A stretch of DNA of 12,088 bases from the NCBI GenBank assembly GCA_002296455.1, contig DBJG01000075.1, positions 222-12,309 on the forward strand. Reading direction: 5' to 3'. This DNA is from Caryophanales bacterium UBA782. GTDB lineage: Bacteria; Bacillota_I; Bacilli_A; RFN20; CAG-826. The notes beneath the pieces were generated by a model. The model made no database searches, was not told where the DNA came from, and saw only the letters and a program-made list of their open reading frames with translations. This document shows, in pieces, positions 1-6,130 of this stretch; the first letter of the stretch is position 1, and each line of letters starts with the position of its first letter. Position numbers and translations under genes: made by a program.

Positions 1-563
1 AAGAACGAAATAGGTATTAAGTTCTCTAAAACGTCAAGGTAGGCACAGTTATTGAGGTGTCCATTCATATCGCAAAGAGAATAAGAAGCATCAATTATCT
101 TTTTCTCTCCTTTATCCTCTAGCCGCAAAGAAAGAGGGAATGCGATTTCCTCCCCAGTAAGTTCTCCGAAATCTTGAATGTCATAAGCAGAAGGAATAAT
201 CATAGAACGCGTGGATTCGTCAACAAGCGCCCAAACGCTCCCCGCACGGATGATTCGTTCGTTTTCATTGGAATAAACATCGAAATAGCGGGGGAATAAT
301 GGCCCTCGAGCTGGCGCGGCATGCGTTTCAATCCGTATCGTTTCTTCATAGCGGGGCATTCTAACGATTTCCGCGTGGTAACGGGCGACGACCCAGTGCA
401 ATCCTTTCTTTCGAATGAGCGAATCACCGAAACCGATGGATTCGAGATGATGAATGGCTATTTCTTGGAAGAGACGCAGCAATGAAGACAATCGACATTC
501 TTTTTTACAATCAACATAGTCGGATTCGATGAGGAATTTTTCATGATAAATCGCGTTTTCCAT
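1..563 (-). CDS. Acyl-ACP thioesterase, N-terminal 187 residues (cut by window edge)
   Basis: An open frame runs leftward from an ATG at 563 off the window edge without a stop. The 187 visible residues contain the first hot-dog domain, with the early LLRLFQEIAIHHLESIGFG stretch typical of acyl-ACP thioesterases, and the start of the second hot-dog domain with DMNGHLNN followed by Tyr at residues 165-175. In the plant FatA/FatB and bacterial family the equivalent N-x-H-x-N-N-x-x-Y motif holds the catalytic Asn and His. The enzyme cleaves acyl-ACP to free fatty acid in the cytoplasm; bacterial members are usually about 240-250 residues, so roughly a quarter is missing. The only upstream alternative, an ATG at 570, is out of frame and stops quickly. 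No good Shine-Dalgarno is seen before 563. It is divergent from tdk. Acyl chain specificity cannot be read from this fragment. Confidence 0.85.
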   Translation of the reverse strand, partial: MENAIYHEKFLIESDYVDCKKECRLSSLLRLFQEIAIHHLESIGFGDSLIRKKGLHWVVARYHAEIVRMPRYEETIRIETHAAPARGPLFPRYFDVYSNENERIIRAGSVWALVDESTRSMIIPSAYDIQDFGELTGEEIAFPLSLRLEDKGEKKIIDASYSLCDMNGHLNNCAYLDVLENLIPISF

Positions 564-619
564 GGCTCATATTGTGCACCAAAAAAGCATGAAAATAAAC
601 TCATTATGAAAACGAAGAC

Positions 620-640
620 AAGATATTTTCATGGTATCTT
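620..640. repeat. Inverted repeat AAGATA-N9-TATCTT between divergent genes
   Basis: Perfect 6-base arms lie at 620-625 and 635-640 with nine bases between them, in the divergent region between the thioesterase gene and tdk. The spacing resembles a dimeric repressor operator, and the site lacks the T-run needed for a terminator. It does not match the FapR or FabT consensus as I recall them. In AT-rich DNA short arms like these can arise by chance. Confidence 0.3.
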
Positions 641-693
641 AGACAGTGTATAAGAAACGGATTATTGCCGTATCTCGGTTTACCTTTCCCCAC

Positions 694-699
694 TATAAT
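694..699 (+). promoter_or_regulatory. -10 box TATAAT of tdk, leaderless arrangement
   Basis: A perfect TATAAT is followed by seven bases and then the ATG at 707, so transcription would be expected to start on or next to that codon. The in-frame ATG at 701 is only one base past the box and would lie upstream of the transcript, which favours 707 as the start. No good -35 is seen at 16-18 bases; the nearest TTG-like hexamer (665-670) is too far away. Confidence 0.5.
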
Positions 700-706
700 A
701 ATGCAC

Positions 707-1297
707 ATGGAAAATTTTGTTGAACCTGGTTGGATTGAAGTCATTGTCGGTCCTATGTTCGCTGGAAAAAGCGAAGAGCTCATTCGCCGTTTGCGCCGGC
801 TTGATTACGCACATAAAAAATATTTGGTGTTTAAACCAAAAATCGATAACCGTTATAGCAAAGACGAAGTTGTCTCCCATTTGAAGAACAAAGCAAAAGC
901 GATTCCTTTGAAAGAAGGAAAAGAAATCCTTTCCTACGTCAAAGATGACACAGAAGTGGTTGGCATCGACGAAGTTCAGTTTTTCGATGAAGGGATCATC
1001 GATGTCTGTGAAGAACTCGCCAATCGCGGCATCCGTGTGATAGCGGCTGGCCTTGATACCGATTTCCGTGGGGAGCCTTTTCCTATCAGCGCTTCTTTAT
1101 TAGCCAGGGCGGAATTTGTGACGAAGCTCACTGCAATTTGCGTTAAGTGTGGCGCGCCAGCGACAATGACGCAACGTATTATAAACGGTGTCCCAGCTTC
1201 AAAAGCCGATCCTGTCGTACTTGTTGGCGGGACGGAATCCTATGAGCCTAGATGCCGACATTGTCATCAAATTCGGAAGGATGAAAACGTTAAATAA
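707..1297 (+). CDS. tdk: Thymidine kinase, type II (TK1-like)
   Basis: Phosphorylates thymidine or deoxyuridine with ATP in nucleoside salvage. The 196-residue protein has the usual length for the small bacterial/TK1 type. The P-loop GPMFAGKS is at residues 15-22 and the DEVQFF segment, whose Glu acts as catalytic base in the family, begins at 88. The zinc-binding structural site is Cys145, Cys148, Cys183 and Cys186 (CVKC and CRHC). The lasso/lid ends with [11 protein letters not shown], the thymidine-contacting loop. The start at 707 is chosen because a perfect -10 box lies just before it; an in-frame TTG at 665 and an ATG at 701 extend the frame, but the extra residues resemble no TK sequence. 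No Shine-Dalgarno is visible. Single-gene unit ending in a terminator hairpin. Confidence 0.95.
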   Translation: MENFVEPGWIEVIVGPMFAGKSEELIRRLRRLDYAHKKYLVFKPKIDNRYSKDEVVSHLKNKAKAIPLKEGKEILSYVKDDTEVVGIDEVQFFDEGIIDVCEELANRGIRVIAAGLDTDFRGEPFPISASLLARAEFVTKLTAICVKCGAPATMTQRIINGVPASKADPVVLVGGTESYEPRCRHCHQIRKDENVK

Positions 1298-1300
1298 AAA

Positions 1301-1328
1301 GCCGAGTTTAATCTCGGCCTTTTCTTTT
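1301..1328 (+). terminator. Bidirectional rho-independent terminator between tdk and the TetR gene
   Basis: Stem GCCGAG (1301-1306) pairs with CTCGGC (1313-1318) around the six-base loop TTTAAT. On the plus strand a T-rich run follows the stem, and on the minus strand the A-run before the stem becomes TTTTTATTT. It can therefore end both the tdk transcript and the convergent TetR transcript. Confidence 0.85.
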
Positions 1329-1343
1329 ATTTTGGCGAATCCG

Positions 1344-1874
1344 TTATTTTAAGAAAACAAGCAGTGCCTTATAGACATTTGTCACATTATCTAGCGGATT
1401 TTCGTTCGCTCTTTCACGCAAAGCGGAAAGCACGTAGGTAAATGAATCTAGGTCTATTTGATTCGCTCCAATAGTTGCAAATAGCTCCTGATAAATTGAC
1501 TTTTCGTCTTCATCGCCGAGACCATATCCTTTTCGCTCATAATCCAACGCGTAAGAGATTTTTTCTTTCGCAACAAGATCGAGTGTGATGAAACCTTGAA
1601 GCATAGAAATAAGATCTTTTTCGTCTTTTTTGCTTGTTTCATAGGTTTTGAGAAGATTCCTTTCCTCTTCGTCAATGCTTCTTCGGCATTCCAAATAGGC
1701 TTGATAAAGCAAGTTATCCTTCGTTCCGAAATGGACATAAATCGTAGGCTCAGTAATGCCTAATATAAACGATATATCCTTTGTTGAAATATTGGACACT
1801 CCTCTTTTCGCGCCCGCTTGGATGGTGCGTTTGATGATACGACTATCAAGTGCTCTTAATGTTCTTCTTGCCAT
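1344..1874 (-). CDS. TetR/AcrR-family transcriptional regulator
   Basis: The 176-residue protein has the N-terminal TetR DNA-binding domain: a helix ending in RGVSNIS, then TKDISFILGITEPTIYVHFGTKDNLL at about residues 31-56. This is the usual helix-turn-helix with the Tyr-x-His-Phe...Lys signature. The C-terminal ligand/dimer domain is divergent and gives no clue to the inducer. The start at ATG 1874 is set by a strong AAAGGAGG Shine-Dalgarno about eight bases upstream. It is divergent from the CBS/membrane-protein pair across about 180 bases containing inverted repeats; TetR regulators often control themselves and the divergent neighbour, so those genes are the first candidate targets (inference). 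Confidence 0.9.
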   Translation of the reverse strand: MARRTLRALDSRIIKRTIQAGAKRGVSNISTKDISFILGITEPTIYVHFGTKDNLLYQAYLECRRSIDEEERNLLKTYETSKKDEKDLISMLQGFITLDLVAKEKISYALDYERKGYGLGDEDEKSIYQELFATIGANQIDLDSFTYVLSALRERANENPLDNVTNVYKALLVFLK

Positions 1875-1905
1875 AGGTGAATCCTCCTTTCATCTGGGCA
1901 TATTC

Positions 1906-1933
1906 ATCATGACAACATTTTTTTGGGTTGCAA
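1906..1933 (-). promoter_or_regulatory. Possible TetR-gene promoter
   Basis: Read on the minus strand, TTGCAA (1928-1933) and CATGAT (1906-1911) are separated by 16 bases. Both hexamers match the sigma-A consensus at four of six positions or better. The predicted start lies near 1899, upstream of the Shine-Dalgarno of the TetR gene. Moderate to weak support. Confidence 0.35.
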
Positions 1934-1984
1934 TGGGAATTTAATGAATTTCATCACTATTTGGCTCTTTGGTGAATTCTTTTT

Positions 1985-2010
1985 GTCATTTTATTCGTAA
2001 AATTTATGAC
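1985..2010. promoter_or_regulatory. Inverted repeat, candidate operator upstream of the CBS gene
   Basis: ATTTTA (1988-1993) and TAAAAT (1998-2003) are perfect arms around TTCG. The outer GTC (1985) and GAC (2010) also pair after a short bulge. A second palindrome, ATGAATTTCAT, lies at 1944-1954. Both are in the divergent region between the TetR gene and the CBS gene, just upstream of the predicted CBS promoter. An operator role for the TetR protein is inference. Confidence 0.35.
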
Positions 2011-2020
2011 TATAGAACTC

Positions 2021-2048
2021 TTTATCATTTCTTGATTAATAGTAAAAT
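2021..2048 (+). promoter_or_regulatory. Promoter of the CBS gene (leaderless)
   Basis: TTTATC (2021-2026) and TAAAAT (2043-2048) are separated by 16 bases. Six bases lie between the -10 box and the ATG at 2055, so the transcript would start at the start codon. There is no Shine-Dalgarno. Confidence 0.45.
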
Positions 2049-2054
2049 ATAAAC

Positions 2055-2483
2055 ATGATTGCATTAAGCTTTTTGACACCAAAAAAAGACGTTCAATTCC
2101 TCTACCAGGACTTCACCATTCGCCAAGCGTTAGAGAAAATGGAGTTCCATCGTTATGGCACCATCCCTGTCATTGAAAGAGCGACTGGACGCTATCTTTA
2201 TTCTTTAAGCGAAGGTGATTTTCTTTGGTATTTAAAGGATAGAGGGTTCTCGCTTCGGGAGTTACAGCAAAAGCCATTAAGCGAGGTATCACCTTCTCGC
2301 GACATCCTTCCTTCTTCCGTTAACGCAGAAATGGATGACTTGTATTCTCTTGCAGTTCAGCAGAATTTTGTACCGATTTTGGATGATCTTGGCGTCTTTA
2401 TCGGAATTGTCACTCGTAAACGAATTATGTGTGCTTATCGAGAGTTTCTTCAAGAAAATGAAGCGAGTGAGTCAAAAGAATAG
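2055..2483 (+). CDS. Stand-alone tandem CBS-domain protein, DarB/CbpB-like
   Basis: The 142-residue protein consists of two CBS motifs (about residues 15-62 and 78-130) and a short acidic tail. CBS pairs bind adenine nucleotides. The size and the second half (QNFVPILDDLGVFIGIVTRK at 103-122) resemble the cyclic-di-AMP receptor DarB/CbpB (YkuL) of Bacillus and Listeria, which has a similar NGFV...VFEGI-TRR stretch as I recall it. In those bacteria the protein senses c-di-AMP and controls Rel and pyruvate carboxylase. Whether this one does so is inference; it could be another small CBS sensor. It begins a probable two-gene unit with the membrane protein 16 bases downstream. There is no Shine-Dalgarno, and a -10 box is adjacent to the start. 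Confidence 0.8.
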   Translation: MIALSFLTPKKDVQFLYQDFTIRQALEKMEFHRYGTIPVIERATGRYLYSLSEGDFLWYLKDRGFSLRELQQKPLSEVSPSRDILPSSVNAEMDDLYSLAVQQNFVPILDDLGVFIGIVTRKRIMCAYREFLQENEASESKE

Positions 2484-2499
2484 TAAAATAAGCTAGTCT

Positions 2500-3345
2500 A
2501 TGGAGAATAAAGAATATTTAGCGCTTGATATTTATAGCAAAAGCGAAGTGCAAGATGCTTTGACTTTTGCACCGCGCCTAGGCTGGAATCTCCATTCAAT
2601 TCAAGATGTTTTTTCGCGAAGCGATATTGACCATTTCTCCTTTAATCCACACGAGAAAAGAACCTTTGTGACCAATGAACTCAACGGACTTACCTTCGAT
2701 GAATTCGTACATGGGAAAAAGCCAACGCAAAGAGATAAAGAGAAGACGGAGACCCATGTCACAAGTTACACCAAAATTGTTTTTGAGCGGTCTGTGAAAT
2801 CAGTTAATAGGGAATCCCTGATTGTCGAAAACAACTGGGTCAATCTTGTAAAGCTTGAAAATCGTATTTATGAGCAAGGCATCAGCGCTGATTACTCCTC
2901 TTTGAGAGAAGAGAAAAAACGGGGAAGCGGCATTTTCGTTACCGGGATGATTTTCACTTCATTCGCTTTCGTTATTTGGCTTGCGTATTTTATTTTTCTT
3001 GCATCCGTTGGAACGATTGCAGAAGAAAACCAGGGACTGCTTCTCACAAAACTGGTTCTTCTTTTTTCCGCGATTGGCGTAAGCGCTCTTGCTCTTTTAT
3101 TCCTTTTGCCTTCTCTTTTCGCTCTTGGTAGTGGCTCGCATTCTATCTTCAAAGCGGAAAAGAAAAGGAATGAAATGGCTTCCGATTACAAAAAAGTCAT
3201 TGAAATGAAGCATGGCTTCGAACAAATGGCGTTGCATGGTCGCGTTCCTCGATTGAACCGTCTTTGGTATAAAACGATGTGTCATAGATATGGATTCGCC
3301 TATGCTAAAGACAAAAATCTATCGATAAAAAAATCGCCCAAGTGA
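2500..3345 (+). CDS. Hypothetical protein with two transmembrane helices
   Basis: This 281-residue protein is not one I recognise. Residues 1-140 are hydrophilic and lack cysteine. Two strongly hydrophobic segments follow at about 145-170 and 181-209, separated by a short acidic loop (TIAEENQG). A basic C-terminal tail of about 70 residues ends in KKSPK. By the positive-inside rule both soluble parts should be cytoplasmic with a hairpin in the membrane. It follows the CBS gene by 16 bases on the same strand, so the two are probably cotranscribed. The start has no Shine-Dalgarno; a TAAAAT at 2484-2489 lies ten bases before the ATG and could give a near-leaderless internal transcript. The stop codon lies inside the loop of a terminator hairpin. 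Confidence 0.75.
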   Translation: MENKEYLALDIYSKSEVQDALTFAPRLGWNLHSIQDVFSRSDIDHFSFNPHEKRTFVTNELNGLTFDEFVHGKKPTQRDKEKTETHVTSYTKIVFERSVKSVNRESLIVENNWVNLVKLENRIYEQGISADYSSLREEKKRGSGIFVTGMIFTSFAFVIWLAYFIFLASVGTIAEENQGLLLTKLVLLFSAIGVSALALLFLLPSLFALGSGSHSIFKAEKKRNEMASDYKKVIEMKHGFEQMALHGRVPRLNRLWYKTMCHRYGFAYAKDKNLSIKKSPK

Positions 3346-3356
3346 GAGCGATTTTT
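3329..3356 (+). terminator. Bidirectional terminator between the membrane-protein gene and mrp
   Basis: AAAAATCGC (3329-3337) pairs with GCGATTTTT (3348-3356) around a ten-base loop. The A/T flanks supply a T-tract on either strand, so it can end both the rightward transcript and the convergent mrp transcript. The TGA stop of the upstream gene (3343-3345) is in the loop. Confidence 0.75.
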
Positions 3357-3361
3357 CTCTA

Positions 3362-4198
3362 TTATTTTTCAAGCCCTTCTAATAAAGCAGTAGCCTTTTC
3401 TAGCAATGCTGGCTCATAACTTTCGATGTCACCACGATCGATTTTGGATGCCAAGAGGGGATCGATTGCGATTTCATCAAGATTCCTCAATCCGTACTCT
3501 TTTGCGATTTCCTCGGTCTTTGGCTTGCCATATAAATAGATTTTTTCCTTGCAGTGCGGGCAAGTAACATAAGCCATATTCGTGATGATGCCAAGAAGAG
3601 GTACGTTCATTGCTTGACCCATCTTGACCGATTTTTCAACGACAAGCGAAACCAATTCTTGGGGGCTAGTGACGACGAAGGCGCCATCGACTGGTATTTG
3701 CTGAAAAACGGTAAGAGGGACATCGCCCGTTCCTGGCGGCATATCGATGAGCAAATAATCAACATCGCCATAAATCACATTCGAATAGAGTTGCGTGACA
3801 AGATTAGAAATCATCGGACCGCGCCAAACAATAGGATCGGTTTCGTCTTCTAATAAGCAGTTGACGGACATGATGTTGATACCACTATGGCTTTTTAAAG
3901 CGAAAATGCCTGTTTCATCACCTATGGCTTTATTGGCAATGCCAAATGCCTTAGGAATGGAAGGACCGGTGATATCGGCATCCATAATCGCAACGGAATG
4001 TCCTTTTTTGGCCAATTCTTTTGCCAAAAGAGAAGTGACGAGACTTTTTCCAACGCCACCTTTTCCTGAAATAACTGCGATCGTATGACCGATTTTTGTT
4101 TTGGGGTTCGGTTTTAATTTTTCAATCGGCTGATGGGAAGGGCAGTTTTCATCTTGGCATCCTTCGCAAGTGCCGTTTTTGCAATTTTGTTCGCTCAT
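3362..4198 (-). CDS. mrp: Mrp/NBP35-family iron-sulfur carrier ATPase
   Basis: P-loop ATPase that carries and delivers Fe-S clusters in the cytoplasm. In the 278-residue product the deviant Walker A GKGGVGKS is at residues 45-52, DADITGPS at 73-80, IDMPPGTGD at 151-159, and the C-terminal CPHC that ligates the bridging [4Fe-4S] cluster in the dimer is at 213-216. A short N-terminal extension holds four cysteines (Cys6, 11, 14, 19), as in NBP35-like rather than plain Mrp proteins. The ATG at 4198 is preferred because AGGA lies just upstream; the frame stays open to 4261, but those residues cross the divergent promoter region. It has no DUF59 domain. It is divergent from a metal permease, a plausible but unproven link. 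Confidence 0.93.
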   Translation of the reverse strand: MSEQNCKNGTCEGCQDENCPSHQPIEKLKPNPKTKIGHTIAVISGKGGVGKSLVTSLLAKELAKKGHSVAIMDADITGPSIPKAFGIANKAIGDETGIFALKSHSGINIMSVNCLLEDETDPIVWRGPMISNLVTQLYSNVIYGDVDYLLIDMPPGTGDVPLTVFQQIPVDGAFVVTSPQELVSLVVEKSVKMGQAMNVPLLGIITNMAYVTCPHCKEKIYLYGKPKTEEIAKEYGLRNLDEIAIDPLLASKIDRGDIESYEPALLEKATALLEGLEK

Positions 4199-4267
4199 AT
4201 TTTTTCCTCGAGGATTAATATAGCAAAACTTGAACTCGCTTGCACGGATAAGGCTTGACAAAAGGAG

Positions 4268-4273
4268 TATAGT
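4268..4273 (+). promoter_or_regulatory. -10 box TATAGT of the permease gene
   Basis: TATAGT ends nine bases before the ATG at 4283, giving a leader of only about three bases. TTGACA at 4255-4260 is a perfect -35 hexamer but only seven bases away, so it does not pair with this box. AAAGGAG (4261-4267) overlaps the box region and lies 15 bases before the ATG, too far for a normal Shine-Dalgarno. Confidence 0.35.
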
Positions 4274-4282
4274 GAAAGAGTT

Positions 4283-5161
4283 ATGCTTGATGCGTTTATT
4301 GATGCTTTATTGGATTCTCTCAAAGTACTTGCCCTTGCTTTCTGCTTTTATGTAATTTTTTCTTTTTTTGAAGGAAAGATTGCGAAATTTTTAGAAAAAA
4401 GGAAGAAATTGGGACCTCTATTTGGAGCGTTGGCTGGTAGTCTACCACAATGTGGGATTTCCGTTGTGGGGAGCGATTTGTTCTTAGATGGTCATATCAG
4501 CATGGGGACATTAATCGCAATCTATCTAGCGACAAGTGATGAGGCTTTGCCGATTCTTTTCAGCGATTTTTCACACCGCTGGTACATTGGATTCGTTGTT
4601 CTATCTATCAAAATGGCTTTTGCGTTTATCATTGGTTTTTCAGTCGATTTGTTGGCTCGAAAGAGAGTTGAAGAGGTCGAACATCATCTTTCTATTTGCT
4701 CAGAGAATGAAAACCACGATCATCGGGGGTGTTGCGGACATGAAGTGGAAGAAGAGTCTTCGCTTCACGGCCATCTTTTGCATCCTTTGTTTCATTCATT
4801 CAAAATCTTCTTGTATTGCTTTTTATTCTCCTTCCTTTTCAACGCTCTTGTTTTCGCGCTCGGGGGAGAGGCATCTATATCCTCCTTTCTCTCGAGCCAG
4901 TATTATTTATCTCCTCTTTTTGCGTTTCTTGTCGGTTTAATCCCAAGCTGTGCTTCAAGCGTTGTATTAAGCGAGAGTTATTTGTCTGGCATTCTTCCTT
5001 TTGGTGCGTTGCTTACTGGCTTATCCGTAAATGCTGGCCTAGGGCCTTTATATTTGTGGAAAAAGAAAGAGGGAAGAAAAGATGCAATCATTGTGAGTGC
5101 CATTACTTCTCTATCTTCTCTCTTACTCGGATATTTGTTTTTGTTTATTCCGATTTGCTAA
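4283..5161 (+). CDS. ArsP_2-type membrane permease, putative heavy-metal/manganese exporter
   Basis: This 292-residue integral membrane protein has many hydrophobic helices arranged as two related halves. Residues 44-95 (GPLFGALAGSLPQCG...SDLFLDGHISMGTLIA) and 211-262 (PLFAFLVGLIPSCAS...SESYLSGILPFGALLT) repeat the same pattern, each with a Pro-x-Cys motif (Cys57 and Cys223). This fits the family called putative 10TM heavy-metal exporter or putative manganese transporter (PF11449 type). The loop joining the halves (residues 134-171) is rich in metal ligands: His134, 135, 145, 147, 153, 162, 164, 167 and 171, and Cys139, 150 and 151. Substrate is uncertain; Mn, Zn or Cu are possible. It is probably cotranscribed with the small protein 25 bases downstream. 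Confidence 0.82.
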   Translation: MLDAFIDALLDSLKVLALAFCFYVIFSFFEGKIAKFLEKRKKLGPLFGALAGSLPQCGISVVGSDLFLDGHISMGTLIAIYLATSDEALPILFSDFSHRWYIGFVVLSIKMAFAFIIGFSVDLLARKRVEEVEHHLSICSENENHDHRGCCGHEVEEESSLHGHLLHPLFHSFKIFLYCFLFSFLFNALVFALGGEASISSFLSSQYYLSPLFAFLVGLIPSCASSVVLSESYLSGILPFGALLTGLSVNAGLGPLYLWKKKEGRKDAIIVSAITSLSSLLLGYLFLFIPIC

Positions 5162-5186
5162 GATAAAAAACGGAAATGAAAGAGAT

Positions 5187-5336
5187 ATGATTATGGAAAA
5201 GAAAAAGTATCGCCCGTATCGACGCTCTTCCTTAACCGGGGAAGACATCGATATGCTTCATGAAAGGCAAAGCGAGCCAGAGTCACGTGACGATAGTGGT
5301 AACTATCGCTATAAAGACCACATTGATGGCGCTTAA
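5187..5336 (+). CDS. Small charged protein of 49 residues, function unknown
   Basis: The frame reads MIMEKKKYRPYRR at the start, then a polar stretch with GEDIDMLHERQSEPESRDD, ending KDHIDGA. The N-terminus is strongly basic and the rest is mostly acidic, with no cysteine, no membrane helix and no signal peptide. I recognise no family. ATG 5187 or ATG 5193 could be the start; a weak purine-rich GAAAGAGAT precedes the first. An in-frame open stretch extends upstream into the permease gene but reads as a shadow of it. It follows the permease by 25 bases on the same strand, which suggests cotranscription. Its TAA overlaps the stop of the convergent amidohydrolase within TTAA. Confidence 0.6.
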   Translation: MIMEKKKYRPYRRSSLTGEDIDMLHERQSEPESRDDSGNYRYKDHIDGA

Positions 5337-6130
5337 TTCTTTTTGGCGATGGGCAAATGAAAGAGAGAAATCGCGTTATTTGCCATGAGGTTATGATAAT
5401 AATGGCTAGGGAGCTTCACGCTATTGCGGAAATATTTTTCGTAAAGGGGATTGGCCAATGTATCCAACCCATCCACAGGGTTATCTGTGCCAAACATAAT
5501 GCGGTCTTCGCCAACATTCAAGAGCACTTTCTTCGCATTTTTAAGTGGGACCCATGCCGTATCGGCATAGAGGTTATTTGCTTTTTGAAGCAAAGAAATC
5601 GCTTCGATATTATCGGAACAAAGTTGGAGATGAGCTGCGACAAAAGATAGGTCAGGATTCTTTAAGGCTAAAGCAAAAAGCATACGGATATCGCTATAGG
5701 GATCACTTGCGGTATGGAAAATAAGAGGCAATGAGAAATGACGCGCGAGTTTTAGATAAGGAAGCAAGCGTTTATCACTGATTTTAATCCTTGATTCATA
5801 AGGATGGACTTTTAAGGCGTAGACGGAATTACGATTCTCATCGATAAACGAATAAAGCGCGTCGTCCACTTTTTCAAAATGGGGGTTGACCCACACTGCA
5901 CAGCCAATTTTATTTGGATACTGCTTTACGAGACGAAGCACTCTTTTTGCACCGCCAATTGCGCTAAGCGCCTTTTTGTTGCGCTTCCCATTATCCCAAA
6001 ATTCACTACAATCGCAATCACTAACCAAAGCGTAATCAATGCGATATTTTTTCATTGATGAAAGGAGGTTTTGAACGCATTCGTTTTCCGTCGGCCAAGA
6101 AGCAATATGCGCGTGTGCGTCAATTCTCAT
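5333..6130 (-). CDS. Metal-dependent amidohydrolase (amidohydrolase-2/TIM-barrel type)
   Basis: The 265-residue protein has the amidohydrolase-superfamily pattern: metal-binding His6 and His8 (DAHAH) at the start of the barrel, His109 in KVHPYES, His139 in FHTASDPYSD, His167 in AAHLQL, and the metal-binding Asp216 in MFGTDNPVDG. Members of this group (PF04909-like) hydrolyse or decarboxylate small molecules; the substrate cannot be read here. The ATG at 6130 overlaps the last 11 bases of udk (ATGAGAATTGA), which suggests translational coupling; an in-frame TTG at 6142 is less likely because MRIDAHAH is the usual N-terminus. No Shine-Dalgarno is seen. Confidence 0.87.
   Translation of the reverse strand: MRIDAHAHIASWPTENECVQNLLSSMKKYRIDYALVSDCDCSEFWDNGKRNKKALSAIGGAKRVLRLVKQYPNKIGCAVWVNPHFEKVDDALYSFIDENRNSVYALKVHPYESRIKISDKRLLPYLKLARHFSLPLIFHTASDPYSDIRMLFALALKNPDLSFVAAHLQLCSDNIEAISLLQKANNLYADTAWVPLKNAKKVLLNVGEDRIMFGTDNPVDGLDTLANPLYEKYFRNSVKLPSHYYHNLMANNAISLFHLPIAKKN

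Noticed and set aside
1756..1944. 62-codon frame on the plus strand across the TetR start
   Set aside because: Antisense to the TetR helix-turn-helix and to its Shine-Dalgarno region, with no start signal.
3554..4088. Two open frames of 97-99 codons opposite mrp
   Set aside because: They are antisense shadows of the strongly conserved Mrp reading frame, without ribosome sites or family resemblance.
4536..5166. Open frames of 134 and 116 codons inside the permease gene
   Set aside because: They are out-of-frame readings of a strongly recognisable membrane protein gene and show no family features of their own.
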